64,000 nt of DNA. Origin: Antitrichia curtipendula (taxonomy: Eukaryota > Streptophyta > Bryopsida > Hypnales > Leucodontaceae). The stretch is taken from assembly GCA_951230915.1 (NCBI GenBank), contig OX579639.1, forward strand, positions 15,190,001-15,254,000, given 5' to 3'. The notes under the pieces are model-generated. The model ran no database searches, was not told the DNA's origin, and saw nothing but the letters and a program-made list of their open reading frames with translations. The translations under genes were made by a program, and so were the position numbers. This document shows, one piece after another, positions 1 through 12,697 of this stretch (position 1 is its first letter; each line of letters begins with the position of its first letter).

Positions 1-454
1 TTTAATATATGGAGGTGATTTGTAAGCGCGGTCCACTGTGCCTTCCAAGCAATGGATCTTTTTTGCTAACGTCTCCTAAGTGTCGTGGATGGCAGCGAAA
101 CTACTAGAAATGCATGGGTAATTCACATGCTAATTGCGATGGTCAAGGGTTATAGTAAATCCTAAATCCCTAACTATCTATCATATGTCTAGGGTTGGCT
201 GGGTAGTTGGCGTCATTTCTAACGTCCCTAACTACGTGAAAGGGGAACCCTCACGTTCCTTCCATGAACCTCCAAGACTATCTTTTGAGGTTTTGACACT
301 TCTCTTGAAAGTTTTAACTCTACGGCTAGCTCCAAGGTTGGTGTTTATTCTAATTTCCCACTTCTAAATGTAACTCTAGATTTTGACTCCCGAGTGCTAG
401 TTCTAACTTTTACTCCCAATTTTGACTCTATGGTTTGACTTTTACCCTCGGGTT
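1..454. other. No gene seen; flank of a minisatellite
   Basis: No reading frame here resembles a protein I know. From about 290 the sequence takes on the TTTTGACTC/TTTTACTC rhythm of the array that follows, so it is probably the degenerate edge of that array. Confidence 0.5.
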
Positions 455-830
455 CTTACTCTTAAATTTAACTTTTAGGTTTTTACTCCTAAATTAACTC
501 TAGCTTTTTACTCCTAAATTAAACTCTAGATTTTCTCTCCTAAATGAACTCTAAATTTTTACTCCTAAATTAACTCTAAATTTTCGCTCCTAAACGAACT
601 CTAAATTTTTACTCCTAAATTAACTCTAGGTTTTTACTCCTAAATTAACTCTAGATTTTTACTCCTAAATTAAACTCTAGATTTTACTCCTAAACTAACT
701 CTAGATTTTTACTCCTAAACTAACTCTAAATTTTTACTCCTAAATTAACTCTAGGTTTCTACTCCTAAATTAACTCTAAATTTTCACTCCTAAACTAACT
801 CTAAATTTTTATTCCTAAAACTACCTCTAA
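455..830. repeat. Minisatellite, about 25-bp unit, about 14 copies
   Basis: The unit reads roughly ACTCCTAAATTAACTCTAGA followed by four or five T. Copies recur about every 25 bp, with single-base changes such as AAACTAACT for AAATTAACT. The array has no coding capacity. It fades into poorer copies on the left and a pyrimidine-rich stretch on the right. Confidence 0.85.
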
Positions 831-1675
831 ATCTTCAACTTCTATTTCTAATTTTTACCTTGACTTATCATGGTGTACTGTTCACTTCAAAAGGGCTAAT
901 TAAGAAAAATCAACGCTAATAAGGAGAAAACACCAAGTGTTGATTCAAGGACTCACCTCGTCACTACCGGTGTCGGAAATACGCTCGTCCGCATCCGTGT
1001 GCCCATCTCCATACTCCATGGTGGTCCTTGGGTTGTGGGGATTTTTTTCCAAGTTCACTGCTTATGTTTCGGAAATTAGGATCCCGTGTAATCTAACCCT
1101 TTTCTTTCCCTTCCTCCTTCCTTCTCATTTCCTTTTCTCTCTTTCCCTTTTCTCTCTTTTCCTTTTCTTTTTTCTTTCTTTTACACTAACACTATTCTAC
1201 CTAAACTTTGATGGTATTACAACTATAGATTCAAACCCCAAAGAGGTTTAATGTCCCCCCCTACCTTCTTACGCGATTTATCTTTGTGTCATTCTAATCC
1301 ATCTTCTAATGGTCACTACAAATTCTCACGATCTTCTTCCTAAGTCTTCCTAATCCTAAGCCTAGGTCATTATTTATTGTCTCTCTCCCTCTTTTCCTAT
1401 TTCACCCCACCTTCCTCTAATCCTCATTCATTCTTGTGGGCTTCACTTTGGTGCAGGGCGAGAGGTGATATGTGAGGGTTTTATGTAGGGTTTTCTTCCA
1501 AAACAATTGAATGTGCGGCCTCTCCTTTTTTCCCCCCTTCTCTCCTTTCTCCCTTTTTCCCTTGGTATTTGAGGTAGTGTGTTTTGTTTTGAGATAACTT
1601 GACCCCTAGACTTAGATCTAGAACCCAAATTGAAGAACCCCCCCCCCAAAAAAGAAGGACCCCGACTCCCCTGGA
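831..1675. other. No gene seen; pyrimidine-rich spacer
   Basis: The stretch from about 1080 to 1195 is dominated by C and T on the plus strand (TTTCCTTTTCTC-like). The open frames over it are low-complexity products of that composition. Nothing else is recognisable. Confidence 0.5.
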
Positions 1676-1866
1676 CTCCTCTCTGCGAACCATCGACCTC
1701 TCTCTGCGAACCGGCGACCTCCCTCTACGACCCATCGACCTCCCTCTGCGACCAGCGACCCCCTCTTGCGATCAGCGATCGGTCCCTTACGGGCTGGTCC
1801 TTTACAGCTAGTCCCTTACGGGTTGATCCCTTACGGCTGGTCCCTTGGCTGATCCTCACGGGCTAG
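1676..1866. repeat. Two adjoining short tandem repeats (21-bp and about 16-bp units)
   Basis: About five copies of a 21-bp unit of the type CCTCTCTGCGAACCATCGA run to about 1780. They are followed at once by about five copies of a roughly 16-bp unit of the type TCCCTTACGGGCTGG. Both are degenerate and more GC-rich than their surroundings. The short open frames across them are repeat translations. Confidence 0.75.
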
Positions 1867-1946
1867 ACCCACTTTTTACTACAATCTATTCTCTTCGGGT
1901 TCCCGTATGGGAACCCACTTAACACAACTTTAAACCGGATGTTCAA

Positions 1947-2300
1947 GGTCGAAGCTTCGCCGTGGCGGGGGGTGGGCTAGATGTTTTAACAACAACCCAA
2001 AAACTATCTCGTAACGGGGCTTTTTTCTTCACTTCTCTACAACCTAGGGCGACTCTTGGGGGCTAAACTTTGGTCTTTCCCAAGAAGATCTTGGGACCTA
2101 AACTTTGGAACTTATAATATACAGGGGTTCAAAGCTTCGCCGTAGTTTGGTTTTGACACCAACTCTAGGACTTGCGAGGTTCCCAAGTTCAAAGCTCCGC
2201 CATCTAGGGCCTGTTTTGACATACACTCTAAGACTGGGGTAAGTCACAGGTTTAAAGCTTCGCCGCCTCAAAGGAGGTGGGATCCACTTACAAGCAACAA
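1947..2300. repeat. GTTCAAAGCTTCGCCG repeat family, partly tandem with a 61-bp period
   Basis: The word GTTCAAAGCTTCGCCG or a one- to three-base variant occurs at about 1947, 2126, 2186 and 2248. The last three copies share flanks (GTTTTGACA, ACTCTAGGACT or ACTCTAAGACT), giving a tandem of about 61 bp. This looks like the non-coding part of a retroelement, but I cannot name one. Confidence 0.65.
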
Positions 2301-4040
2301 TGGAAAAGGTGACTATGGTTAGGACTCACATCCAAGGCAATCGTACACACAAGGTAAGAATAATAATAGGCAACACTCACATACTAAAGGCCCCCTAAAG
2401 TGGCATCGCCAAGGTACGGTGGGAGGTGGCTTTAGGATTAGTACAAGGCACAAGAAAGACACACAAGTGTAAATACACTCGCTCAACTCTCAACAAGGTA
2501 CAAGATAAGATAGAAGGCCCCCAAGGAACCTTCAAAAGCTTGAAATAGAACAAGAACGGGAGCCAAAAGTGCTCCAAAAAACACCGTAGAGGTTATTTGG
2601 CCTAAACGCCAAAAGTTCCAAGATAACTTGGACCCACGGACCCAAAACAAGATTTGGGGGTGTTCTTCAGAGAAAAATGGGGACCTTAAATAGGTTTCCA
2701 AGGCCCCATCCCTCCCTCAAGAGCTCTAAGGTAACCTTATCAACTTGGATTTTCATCCTCATCTTCAAAGATTTTCATCCTAATCCCTAAAAAACTACTT
2801 TTACCTATCTACATTGGACCAACCTCCTAACCTTTGGAGATTTACTCCAATCATCAAACGGATTGCGCCATTAGCTCCAGATCACCGTGTTTAGTCCAAA
2901 TTCCCCTTACCCCCCGTACCGAGGCCAAAAACCCATCGTAGGCTAATTTAGTTTAAAAATCCAAATCGTGGTAAAATCCTAGATCTTGGGGGTCTCCTAT
3001 TTTGAGAAATGTAAATAGCCTAGGGTCTCCGGTAGGTGTGAGAGAGTCGGAAAAGACTCTTGGTTGACTTCATTTTGCCATTGTATGGTCCCGGGATGCC
3101 GGTCAACGCGGCGGGAATCCCGCCACGTGATTAATTCCCGAGGAATCTCATTGGTTCGGGTACTTGCTGCTATCGGAATGTCGTGAAACTTCACGGAGCG
3201 CATTATTAACATAAAACAAGCTAGTCTAATTTTTAGTGAGATTTTCCGATAACCTGGATAATTTCCATGAAATTCCCGTTGGAGGTTATCAAGGTTGACC
3301 ACCCGCAAAAGGTTCTTCTGCAAGTCGGAAGATGACGGGATTTTTCACATGACCTCTCAGGGGGTCACATGAAAGATGTGTAGGTGCGTTTCTGTACTTG
3401 GCACAATTGGTCAGTGGAGATGAATTGGCCATCTCCTTGAATTATCGATGGTGCGGGAATCTTTTGCAGATAGAGGAATCTTGGTGAATTGATTTCGTCG
3501 TTGGACTCCTGGCATGGGATTTACCCATGGACACCATCCTTGGGCTGTAGATTCCTCCACGGGCCCGGTCTTGCGTCAGTGGTCCCTGCATGCTAACAAT
3601 CGGGGTTTGGGGAATTCTAACCTAACTCTAGGACCCGACCTAGTGGCCTCGTTGTGGATCCCTCAGACCGACTTAGCCATGAATTGCCACATTCATAGTG
3701 GGATTTAGCCCTTTTGGGCCTATGTGACTTGAATCCTACAAATCTAACTGTTTCGTTCTTTCTACCTATTTTTGGGCCAGGTTTGGTGGGATTCTAAGTC
3801 TAAAAACAAATCTAGACCAAATACTATAATGGTTATGTTACAATCCTATTTTGGTTCTACACTCTTTTTATGTTTTTTTGTATATTTTTCTTAACTTTAA
3901 ATTGCAAATTTCCAAAAAAATAATTCTACGAGTCCCAAATGACAAATTGGGAGCTCACACAATCCTACAAGAAATAGAAGATACAACCATATATTAATTA
4001 CTCAGTCTCTTTATTACTAACAAACAACAGTCACATCCAG
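2301..4040. other. No recognisable gene; probable repeat-derived spacer
   Basis: The longest open frame is 108 codons on the minus strand (2997-3323). In-frame stops lie just upstream of it and it has no domain I recognise, so I do not call it. The sequence is less AT-rich than the region to its right. Confidence 0.4.
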
Positions 4041-4463
4041 ATGCTCAAAGACAAACAACAAAAACGACTGGAAGCAGCAACAGACTTGGAGATCAAACGA
4101 CTTGAGGCTACAGCAAAGAAAAAGGTCAAAGACAAATTGAAGAGGACAAAGGCAGTGGAACAAAAGGAGAAAAGTGAAGAATGAGCTAATGAGAAGAGGC
4201 TCAAGATTTACTATGACCAACAAAGGAAGTTAGGTTGGGGGAACAACCTTCAGAAGCTGCTCAAAAGTGGTAGAGCCCTTCCTCCATCACTGTATCACGC
4301 TCCCTACTGCAGTAAGGTGCCTCCCATCTGCATTTGGAACCAGAGAATAGCAGCATTCAGATTGAGGTTCAAAGGAGAGGGCAAAGACCCTAGATTTGTC
4401 ATTCCATCAAGTATCATTCCATGGGCAAGACAGACATATTCAACTTACCCAACAGTGCACTAG
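4041..4463 (+). pseudogene. Decayed reading frame, basic coiled-coil then a conserved-looking C-terminus
   Basis: One frame of 140 codons runs from ATG 4041 to TAG 4461-4463, interrupted only by TGA at 4182-4184 (codon 48). The first half is a Lys/Glu/Gln-rich, coiled-coil-like segment. The second half has the mixed composition of a folded domain (for example WGNNLQKLLKSGRALPPS). I do not recognise the family. The single TGA and strong coding-like composition suggest a recently inactivated gene or transposon protein. Upstream exons could be missing. A functional gene using the downstream part as an exon is possible but unsupported. Confidence 0.45.
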
Positions 4464-5589
4464 GACACTTCTCTCTACATTGATGCTGATGAGTTGCTTT
4501 CAATCCAAGCTTGAACCTTGTTGTTGTTACATTACTATCTTACTGCTACAATCCTCGTTTTCTCCAGCAGTGCTGTTGAACTACTCTTGCTGCAATAGTT
4601 GCCTTATTTTCTTTAAGGACCTACCACATGTGAGTTTTCAAGTTAGTATAGACAAGTTCACTGCTCAGGACTTATACATAGTATTACAAAGGATGTAAAT
4701 GTTAGTTAACAATATACAAGGCAGCGTCTAATTTAGAGATTGGTGGTCATTTTATATAGACACACCAATAAGAAAATCAAATACCTGTTTTGGTCTCTAC
4801 TTATGTACAGCCTTTCTTATAAATACAAATTTGCCTCTGATTCAAAATCCTACTATAATTCAACTTCTCCATGGGGACTTCCGCCCACTAATACACTCTA
4901 TAAAATTAATAACTTCAGTAAGTAAAAGAAAGCGAGTATATGAAAAGAGAACTGACAACAAATCACTTGTTAAATGTAATAAAATACCATGTATACCAGA
5001 ATCGTCATGAATATTGAAACCTGCAAAGAGAAAGCAATACCCCACATCAGTGCCTCATGGACAGATAGCAATTCCTTCCCCTAAAAAATCTCCACTATTT
5101 TTAACCCTGAAAACTAACTTCTGCAGATTGTTAGGCACTGTACAAAAAATAGCAGCATTTAAGAACACCATTGACAGTACAAAATTCTTAGAACAGTATA
5201 TATCATTAGATAGAGCACTAGTCTTAATAGAAGAGCTTAAGAAAGTCTTCAACATGAGCTAAAAGTTTAAAAATAAGCCCAGACATTTTGTCGAGATGTA
5301 TTGTTGTGGCAAGGAATTGAAGAAATTTACCTAAATTCTGACGTGTAGGCGCTCAGGAACAAGTGTCATAACGTGAAGTGGTTTCTTACGAACTGCAATG
5401 TCCATGAGTATCCCCGCCTTTCACTAGCTCCCCCTCACGTAAGACTTGATGATCCAGGAAGGAGCATTTCCGGTTTCCTGCAGAAACAATTGAGAACAGT
5501 CAGAGTATAAGGAAATGACTTGGAACTCCATGAAACTCTCAAGGTAAGCTTGAGCTACTATTCTACCCTAACGGCTATGACATTGTTTG
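4464..5589. other. No gene called; AT-rich spacer with one short unassigned frame
   Basis: An open frame of 82 codons on the plus strand (5014-5262) ends in a Leu/Glu/Lys-rich helix-like stretch. It has no family resemblance that I can see. It may belong to the same decayed unit as the pseudogene to its left. Confidence 0.35.
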
Positions 5590-8500
5590 TTTAGGTTGTT
5601 TAAAATTATTTGTTTAGGTTGTTGATCAAGGTATATTTTTGGATTTTTACAAGTTTTTTTAGAAATCTGGAGAAAAGGGAGATTATTCTAACAAGGTACA
5701 TTTCGTTTAAGTATTTTCTCTTCATATTTGATGTGAATTATAAATGATTAGGTAATCGAGTGTTCTTTTAATATTTCAATCTTTTTATTCATTAGGTGGA
5801 CCCAATCGAGTTGTATGTATACGAGCCAATCAGGCTCCAATGATGTTGTCTTGAATCGGGTCCATTTGATGAACAAAAAGATTGAAAGATAATTACATTG
5901 AAAATGAAGGTAGTTATTAAAAGGCTATAAATTGAAAAAAAATTATTTGTTTAGAGTTGTTGATCAAGGTATTTTTTTGGATATATTTATACAGTTTTTT
6001 GGGAATCGGGAGAAAAAGAGAGATTATTCTTACAAAGTACATACACTATGATTTCATTTAAATATTTTCTCTTCATATTTAACTTGAAATATAATTGATC
6101 AAAGATTTGGATGTTCTCCTCATCTTTTAATCTTTTTATTCAATAAGTGGACTCGATCGAGTTGTATGCATACAAGCCAATCAGGCTCCAATGTTGTGAT
6201 TGTTGTCGTCTCGATTTGGAACCGTTCGATGAATAAAACGACTGAAAGATAATTACATTAAAAACTTAGGAAGATACTAAAGCGCCATGAATTGGAAAAA
6301 AATTATTTGTTTAGGATTGTTGATCAAGGTAATTATTTTGGAGGGTTTTATTGGATTTTTTGGAAATCTGTAAAAAAAAAAGACTGTTTGTTACCACAGG
6401 ATGTGAATCTTTTCATTTGTTCTACACAAAGCTAGTGGAGGAGCTTGATGGGCCCTACTTTTTTGATTGTTTTTTATTCAAAGGGGTTTGATTCTCTCTC
6501 TATTTAGCAAAGTACATATACTATGATTTCTTTTATGTATTTGCTCTTCATATTTAATATGAAATATATGTGATCAAAGACTTGGATGTTCTTCTCATCT
6601 TTAAATCTTTTTATTCATCGATGGATCCGATTGAGTTGTTTGCAAACAAGCGAATCAGGCTCCAATGTTGTCATCTCGATTTGGGCCTGTTCGATAGATA
6701 AAAAAATTCAAAAATAATAACAATGAAAACTAAAGTAGATACTAAAGGATCATAAATTGGAAAATGATTATTTGTTTTGGGTTGTTGATTAAGGTATTTT
6801 TTTGGATTTTTACATGGTATTTTGAAAATTTGGAGAAAAAAGAGATTGTTCTTACAAGGTACATACATTACAGTTTCGTTTAAATACTTTTTCTTTATAT
6901 TTAATGCAATTTATAAGTGATCAAGGATTTGAATGTTCTTCTCATTTTTTAATCTTTTTATGCATCAGGTGAATCCGATCGAGTTGTGCACATACAAGCC
7001 ATTCAGCCTTTAATACTATCGTCTCAATTCGGATCCATTCGATGAATAAAAGGATTAAAAGATAATTATATTTAAAACTAAGGCAAATATTGAAGAGTCA
7101 TGAATTGGAGAAAATTTATTTGTTTAAGGTTGTTGATCAAGGTATTTATTTAGATATATTTACAGGGTTTTTTGGAAATCTGAAGAAAAAGAAGATTATT
7201 CTTATAAAGTACGTACACTTTGATTTTGTTTAAGTATTTTTTCTTTACATTTGATGTGAATTATAAGTGACTAGGTATTCGGGTGTTCTTTTCATGTTTC
7301 AATCTTTTTATTCATCGAGTAGACCCGATCAAGTTGTATGCATATGAGCCAATCAGGCTCCAATATTGTCGTCTCGAATCGGGTCTATTGGATGAATAAA
7401 AGGATCTAAAGATAATTACATTAAAAATTAAGGCAAATACTGAAGGGTCATGACTTGGAGAAAAATTATTTGCTTAGGTATGTTTATGAAGGTATTTTTT
7501 GGGGGTTTTACAAGATTTTTTGGAAATCTAGAAATAAAAAAGATTTTTCTTACTAGGTAGATACATTATGGTTCCATTTAAGTATTTTTTTCTTCACATT
7601 TGATGTGAATTATAAGTGATTAGGTGTTCGGGTGTTCTTTTCATGTTTCAATATTTTTATTTATAAAGTGGACCCAGTCGAGTTGTATGCATACGAGCCA
7701 ATCTGGCTCTAATGATGTCGTCTCAAATTGGGTCCATTCGATGAACAAAACGATTGAAAGATAATTACATTGAAAACTTAGACAGATACTGAAAAACCAT
7801 GAATCCAAAAAATTTATTTGTTTATGATTGTTGATCAAAGTATTTTTTGGAGGGGGGGTTTCCAAGATTTTTTGGAAATCTGTAGGAAAAGGAGATTGTT
7901 TGTTACTATAGGATGTGAATCTTATCATTTATTCTACACAAAGCTAGTGGAGGAGCTAGATGAGCCCTACTTTCTTTGTTCCTTTTTTATTCAAGGGATT
8001 TTGATTCTCACGCTGCTCAGCAAGGTACATTTATTATGATTTCTTTTAAATATATTCTCTTCATATTTAATATGAAATATATGCGATTAAAGATTTCAAT
8101 GTTCTCCTCATCTTTTAATCTTTGTATTCACTGAGTGAATTCAATCGAGTTGTACGCATACAAGCCAATCCGACTCCAATGTTGTCATTGTTGTCATCTC
8201 GATTTGGATCCGTTCGATGAACAAAACGATTGAAAGATAAGTACATTGAAAACAAAGACACTTACTAAAGGGTTATGAATTGAATTTTTTTTTATTTGTT
8301 TAGGGTTGTTGATCAAGCTATTTTTTTGGATTTTTATAGGGTTTTTTGGAAATTTGGAGAAAAAGAAGATTGTTCTTACAAAGTACATTTACTATGATTT
8401 CCTTTAAGTATATTCTCTTCATATTTAATATGAAATATATGTAATTAAAAATTTGAATGTTTTTCTCATCTTTTAATTTTTGTATTCATTGAATGAACCC

Positions 8501-11500
8501 AATTGAGTTGTACGCATACAAGCCAATCTGGCTCCAATACTGTCATTGTTGTCGTCTCGATTCGGATCCGTTTGATGAATAAAACAATTGAAAGATTATT
8601 ACATTAAAAACTTAGGCAGATATTGAAAAGTCATGAATTCAAAAAAAAATTCTTTATAATTGTTGATCAAGGTATTTTTGGAGGGTTTTACAAGATTTTT
8701 TGGAAATCAGTAGAAAAAGGAGACTGTTTGTTACCACAGGATGTGAATCTTATCATTTATTCTACACAAAGCTAGTGAGGGAGCTGGATGGGCACTACTT
8801 TCTTTTATCCTTTCCGATTCAAAGGGGTTTGATTTTCGCATTGAGCATTCACCAAGGTACATTTACTATGATTTCCTTTTAAGTATATTCTCTTCATATT
8901 TAATATGAAATATATGTAATTAAAAATTTGAATGTTTTTCTCATTTTTTAATCTTTGTATTCATTGAGTGAATCCGACTGAGTTGTGCCCATACAAGTCA
9001 ATCAGGCTTCAATGCTGTTGTCTCGATTTGGGTCCGTTCGATGAATAAAACAATTGAAAGATAATAACAATGAAAACTAAGGCAGTTACAAAAGGCCATG
9101 AATTGGAAAAAAAAATATTGGTTTAGGGTTGTTTATTAAGATATTTTTTCGGATATATTTACAGGGGTTTTGAGAAATCTAGAGAAAAGGGAGATTGTTT
9201 TTACAAAATACATACACTATAATTTTGTTTAAGTATTTTTTCTTCATATTTGATGTGAATTATAAGTGATTAGGAAATCGAGTGTTCTTTTACTGTTTCA
9301 ATCTTTTTATTCATCGAGTGGACCTGATCGAGTTATATGCGTACGAGCCAATCAGACTCCAATGATGTCGTCTCAAATTGGGTTCATTGGATGAATAAAA
9401 GGATTAAAAGATAATTACATTGAAAACTTAGGCAGATACTTAAGGGTCATGAATTCAAAGAATTTATTTGTTTATGATTGTTGATCAAGGTATTTTGCGG
9501 TTTTTTCAAGATTTTCAGGATATTTATATATAAAAAAGACTGTTCTTTACCACAGGATGTAAATCTTATGCTTTGTTCTACACAAATCTAGTGGGGGAGC
9601 TGGATGGGCCCTACTTTCTTTGATTCTTTCTGATTCGAGGGGTTTGATTTTAGCGCTGCTCAGCAAGGTACATATAGTATGATTTTCTTTAAGTATTTTC
9701 TCTTCATATTTAATATGAAATATATGTGATCAAAGATTTGGATGTCCTCTTCATCTTTTAATCTTTGTATTCATTAAGTGGACCCGATCAATTTGAATAC
9801 ATACAAGCCAATCCGGCTCCAATGCTGTTATTGTTGTCATAAATTGGAGAAGAATTATTCGTTTAGAGTTGTTAATTAAATTTTTTTTTAATATTTACAA
9901 GACTTTTGGAAAATTTGGAGAAAAGATAGATTATTCTTACAAGGTACATATACTATGGTTTTGTTAAGTATTTTTTTTTTCATATTTAATGTGAATTACA
10001 AGTGATCAAGGATCCGGGTTTTTTTTTTTTGTTTCAATCTTTTTATTCATCGAATGGACCCGACCAAGTTGTGTGCACACAATACAACCAAACTCCAATG
10101 CTGTCATCTCAAATCGAGTCCGTTTGATGAATAATAGGATTGAAAGATAATAATAATGAAAACTAAGGCAGATACGAAAGGGTCATGAATTGGAGAAAAA
10201 TTATTTGTTTAGGGTTGTTGATTAAGGTATTTTTTTGGATATTTATAGGGCTTTTTGAAAATTTGGAGAAAAGGAAGATTGTACTTACAAGATACATACA
10301 CTATGGTTTTGTTTAAGTATTTTTTTTTAATATTTAATATTCATTATAAGTGATTAGGGAATCGAGTGTTTTTTTCATGTTTCAATTTTTTTATTCATCG
10401 AGTGGACCCAATCGAGTTGTGTGCATACGAGCCAATGCACCTTGAAGGAAATGCATTGAATTTGTAATGCTTACATTTATTTTTGTAATGCTTACATTAA
10501 TAAGTTATTAGGCTGCATTGAAAATAGATAATTTTATTTTTCACTGACTCCTTAAAATAAGTTATAGCAACTGAATCCACTGACAAGTACTTGGATGCAT
10601 TTCGTGGATGAAAACTTCAGAGAGGCAAAGGCAGCCTCTCTGAAGGCTCTTGAATATTATGTACTATTAGAAAGCTCTCAACAATACCTTTCCAATGGTG
10701 TATTATGCACTATATTTTAGTCGTCAAACGGTCAAACGATCGGACGACTGACCGCCTGTTCGACCATCCATCCGACTTCAATCTTTGAAAGGTTCTCACC
10801 ATTCGAGTTTTTGTCCAAATTGGACGCATAATATACCATTGAAAGCTCTCAACAATACCTTTCCAATGGTATATTATGAGCCATATTTTAGTCGTCGGAT
10901 GCTTAGACGATCGGACGGCTGACCGTCGGTCTGCCTGACCGCCCATCCTCCTGCCCGATGGCTTCCGTCGGACGGACGGTGACCACTACGTCCACTATGT
11001 CCGCGGCATCGTTCGTGGACGCTGCGTCCGGATGTTCGATTTTTTAACGTGATTTGCCTCCGAACGTTCAAATTCATCAACTCTGAAAATAATTGAAAGA
11101 TAATTACATTGAAAACTTAGGCGAATATTCAAGAGTCATGAATTGGAAAAGAATTATTTGTTTACGATTGTTGATTAAGGTATTTTTTTTGAAAATCTGG
11201 ACAAAAAAGATATTGTTCTTGCAAGGTACATATAATATGATTTTATTTAAGTATTTTCAATTTATATTTAATGTAAATTATAAGTGATTAGGAATTTGGA
11301 TGTTTTTTTTATGTTTCAATCTTTTTATTCATTGAGTGGACCCAATCGAGTTGTGTGCATAAGAGTCAATCAGGCTCTATTGTTATGATCTTGAATTGGG
11401 TTCATTTGATGAACAAAAAGACTGAAAGATAATTACATTGAAAACTAAAGAAGATACTAAAGGATCATAAATTTGAGAAATTTATTTGTTTATGATTGTT

Positions 11501-11990
11501 CATTAAGGTATTTTGGGGGGTTTTATAGGGTTTTCTAGAAATTTGAAGAAAAAAAAGACTGTCCCTTACCACAGGATGTAAATCTTATGCTTTGTTCTAT
11601 ACAAAGCTAGTGGGGGGAGCTAGATGGGCCTTACTTTCTTTGATCCTTTCTGATTCGAGGATGTTTGATTTTCTTTCTGCTCAACAAGTTACATATACTA
11701 TGATTTTCTTTAAGTATTTTCTCTTCATATTCAATATAAAATATATGTAATAAAAGATTAGAATGTTTTTTTCATGTTTCAATTTTTTAATTCATCGAGT
11801 GAATCCGATCGAGTTGTATGCATACAAGCCAATCAGGCTCCAGTGTTGTCGTCTCGAATCGTGTCCATTCGATGAATAAAAAGATTGAGAGATAATTACA
11901 CTAAAAACTAAGGCAAATATTAAAGAGTTATGAATTTGAAAAAAATTATTTGTTTATGATCTTTAATGTGGATATTTATTTGGATTTTTA
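5590..11990 (+). repeat. 15-unit tandem array with two unit sizes and an embedded exon-like cassette
   Basis: The landmark GATCGAGTTGTATGCATAC and its variants recurs near 5810, 6150, 6630, 6978, 7325, 7675, 8145, 8500, 8977, 9327, 9785, 10060, 10405, 11340 and 11800. Spacing alternates irregularly between about 350 and about 470 bp, with one 275-bp unit and one broken by an insertion. Each unit has an acceptor-like TTTTTACAG or TTTTACAAG, then a cassette beginning GGTTTTTTGGAAATCTGGAG, then a donor-like AAG|GTACAT. Long units carry about 120 bp more inside the cassette. In the copies near 6356, 7860 and 8700 this extra part encodes GCES(Y/F)HLFYTKLVxELDxxYF-like peptides. The spacer between cassettes is AT-rich. 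The last unit runs into the pseudogene at 12005. Confidence 0.8.
10438..11090. mobile_element. Insertion within the array, with an internal direct repeat of about 85 bp
   Basis: The array unit breaks off after the landmark at about 10437 and resumes with its normal AATTGAAAGATAATTACATT segment at about 11091. The 650 bp between is unrelated and more GC-rich. It contains two diverged copies of a segment beginning GAAAGCTCTCAACAATACCT (near 10669 and 10841) that runs on into ATTTTAGTCGTC and CGATCGGACG. No protein is encoded. A non-autonomous transposon is likely, but I saw no clear terminal inverted repeat. Confidence 0.55.
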
Positions 11991-12004
11991 CAGGGTTTTT
12001 CAAA

Positions 12005-12697
12005 ATGCAAAGAAAAGGGAGTCTTATCAGGGGGAAAGAAACAGAGTTTAAGCATGAAGAAGAGTTTAGGAAGATTAAAAAAAATGAAGAAATTCAAGAA
12101 ATTTTAGATTGTATTGGATGTGAAGATATTGCATACATTTATGAGAAAAAACGAGGTATTAAAATTTTTAAAGAACAATTCATGGATCTAAACAAGCGGT
12201 GAGATCTGGAGTTCTAGATTTTTGCCAAACAGAGTTCACCGATTTAGAGTAAAAGGAAGGCGCTTTCGCAAGTAATTTGACCTATACTCTTGATGATTTT
12301 TCAAATTCATTTTATAGGGATAAAGATTATAATAGCTATACCTATGGAATTTGGGCCCCTTTGGTTTGAAAATTAGTGAGTTTGCCATTATGGATGATGA
12401 AAATGATTGTATATATGAGGGTGGACAATTTGTCATAACCACATATAAAATCAATGTAGATTTCAGTCAACATAATGGCATTGTGAAAATCATATGGAGG
12501 TCGAAGCAAGATTTCCATGGCACTTTTAAATCCAATAGTATGAATGGATTTACTTGGTTGGATAGTCCAATTCTTATCAATCATAATTTGATTTCTAAGC
12601 TATAGAAACTGATTAGGGAGAAAAGGACTATCGAAAAGGCAAATGAGAGAGTGTGTGGGCTTACTCAGATTATGACAAAAATGTGCAAGAGGAAAAT
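12005..12697 (+). pseudogene. Decayed terminal exons of an unrecognised gene, continuous with the repeat array
   Basis: The first part (ATG 12005 to about 12198) follows an acceptor-like TTTTTACAG shared with the array cassettes. It encodes a Lys/Glu-rich segment and ends at a good donor (AAGCG|GTGAGA). An intron of about 119 bp would end at TTTTATAG (12317). The next exon stays open for 16 codons, then needs a frame change near 12350. It then runs 84 codons (for example FAIMDDENDCIYEGGQF) to a TAG at 12603-12605, and a further 30 codons in the same frame to TGA 12695-12697. I do not recognise the family. One frameshift and one nonsense codon make it a pseudogene. Confidence 0.5.

Noticed and set aside
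2997..3323. 108-codon minus-strand frame
   Set aside because: Preceded by in-frame stops, no recognisable domain, and set in repeat-derived DNA.
5590..11990. Interpretation of the array as a CRISPR or as a centromeric satellite
   Set aside because: Units are 350-470 bp with no short repeat-spacer pattern, and this is a plant nuclear locus. The splice-like borders and readable peptides do not fit a simple satellite, although a small satellite origin is not fully excluded.
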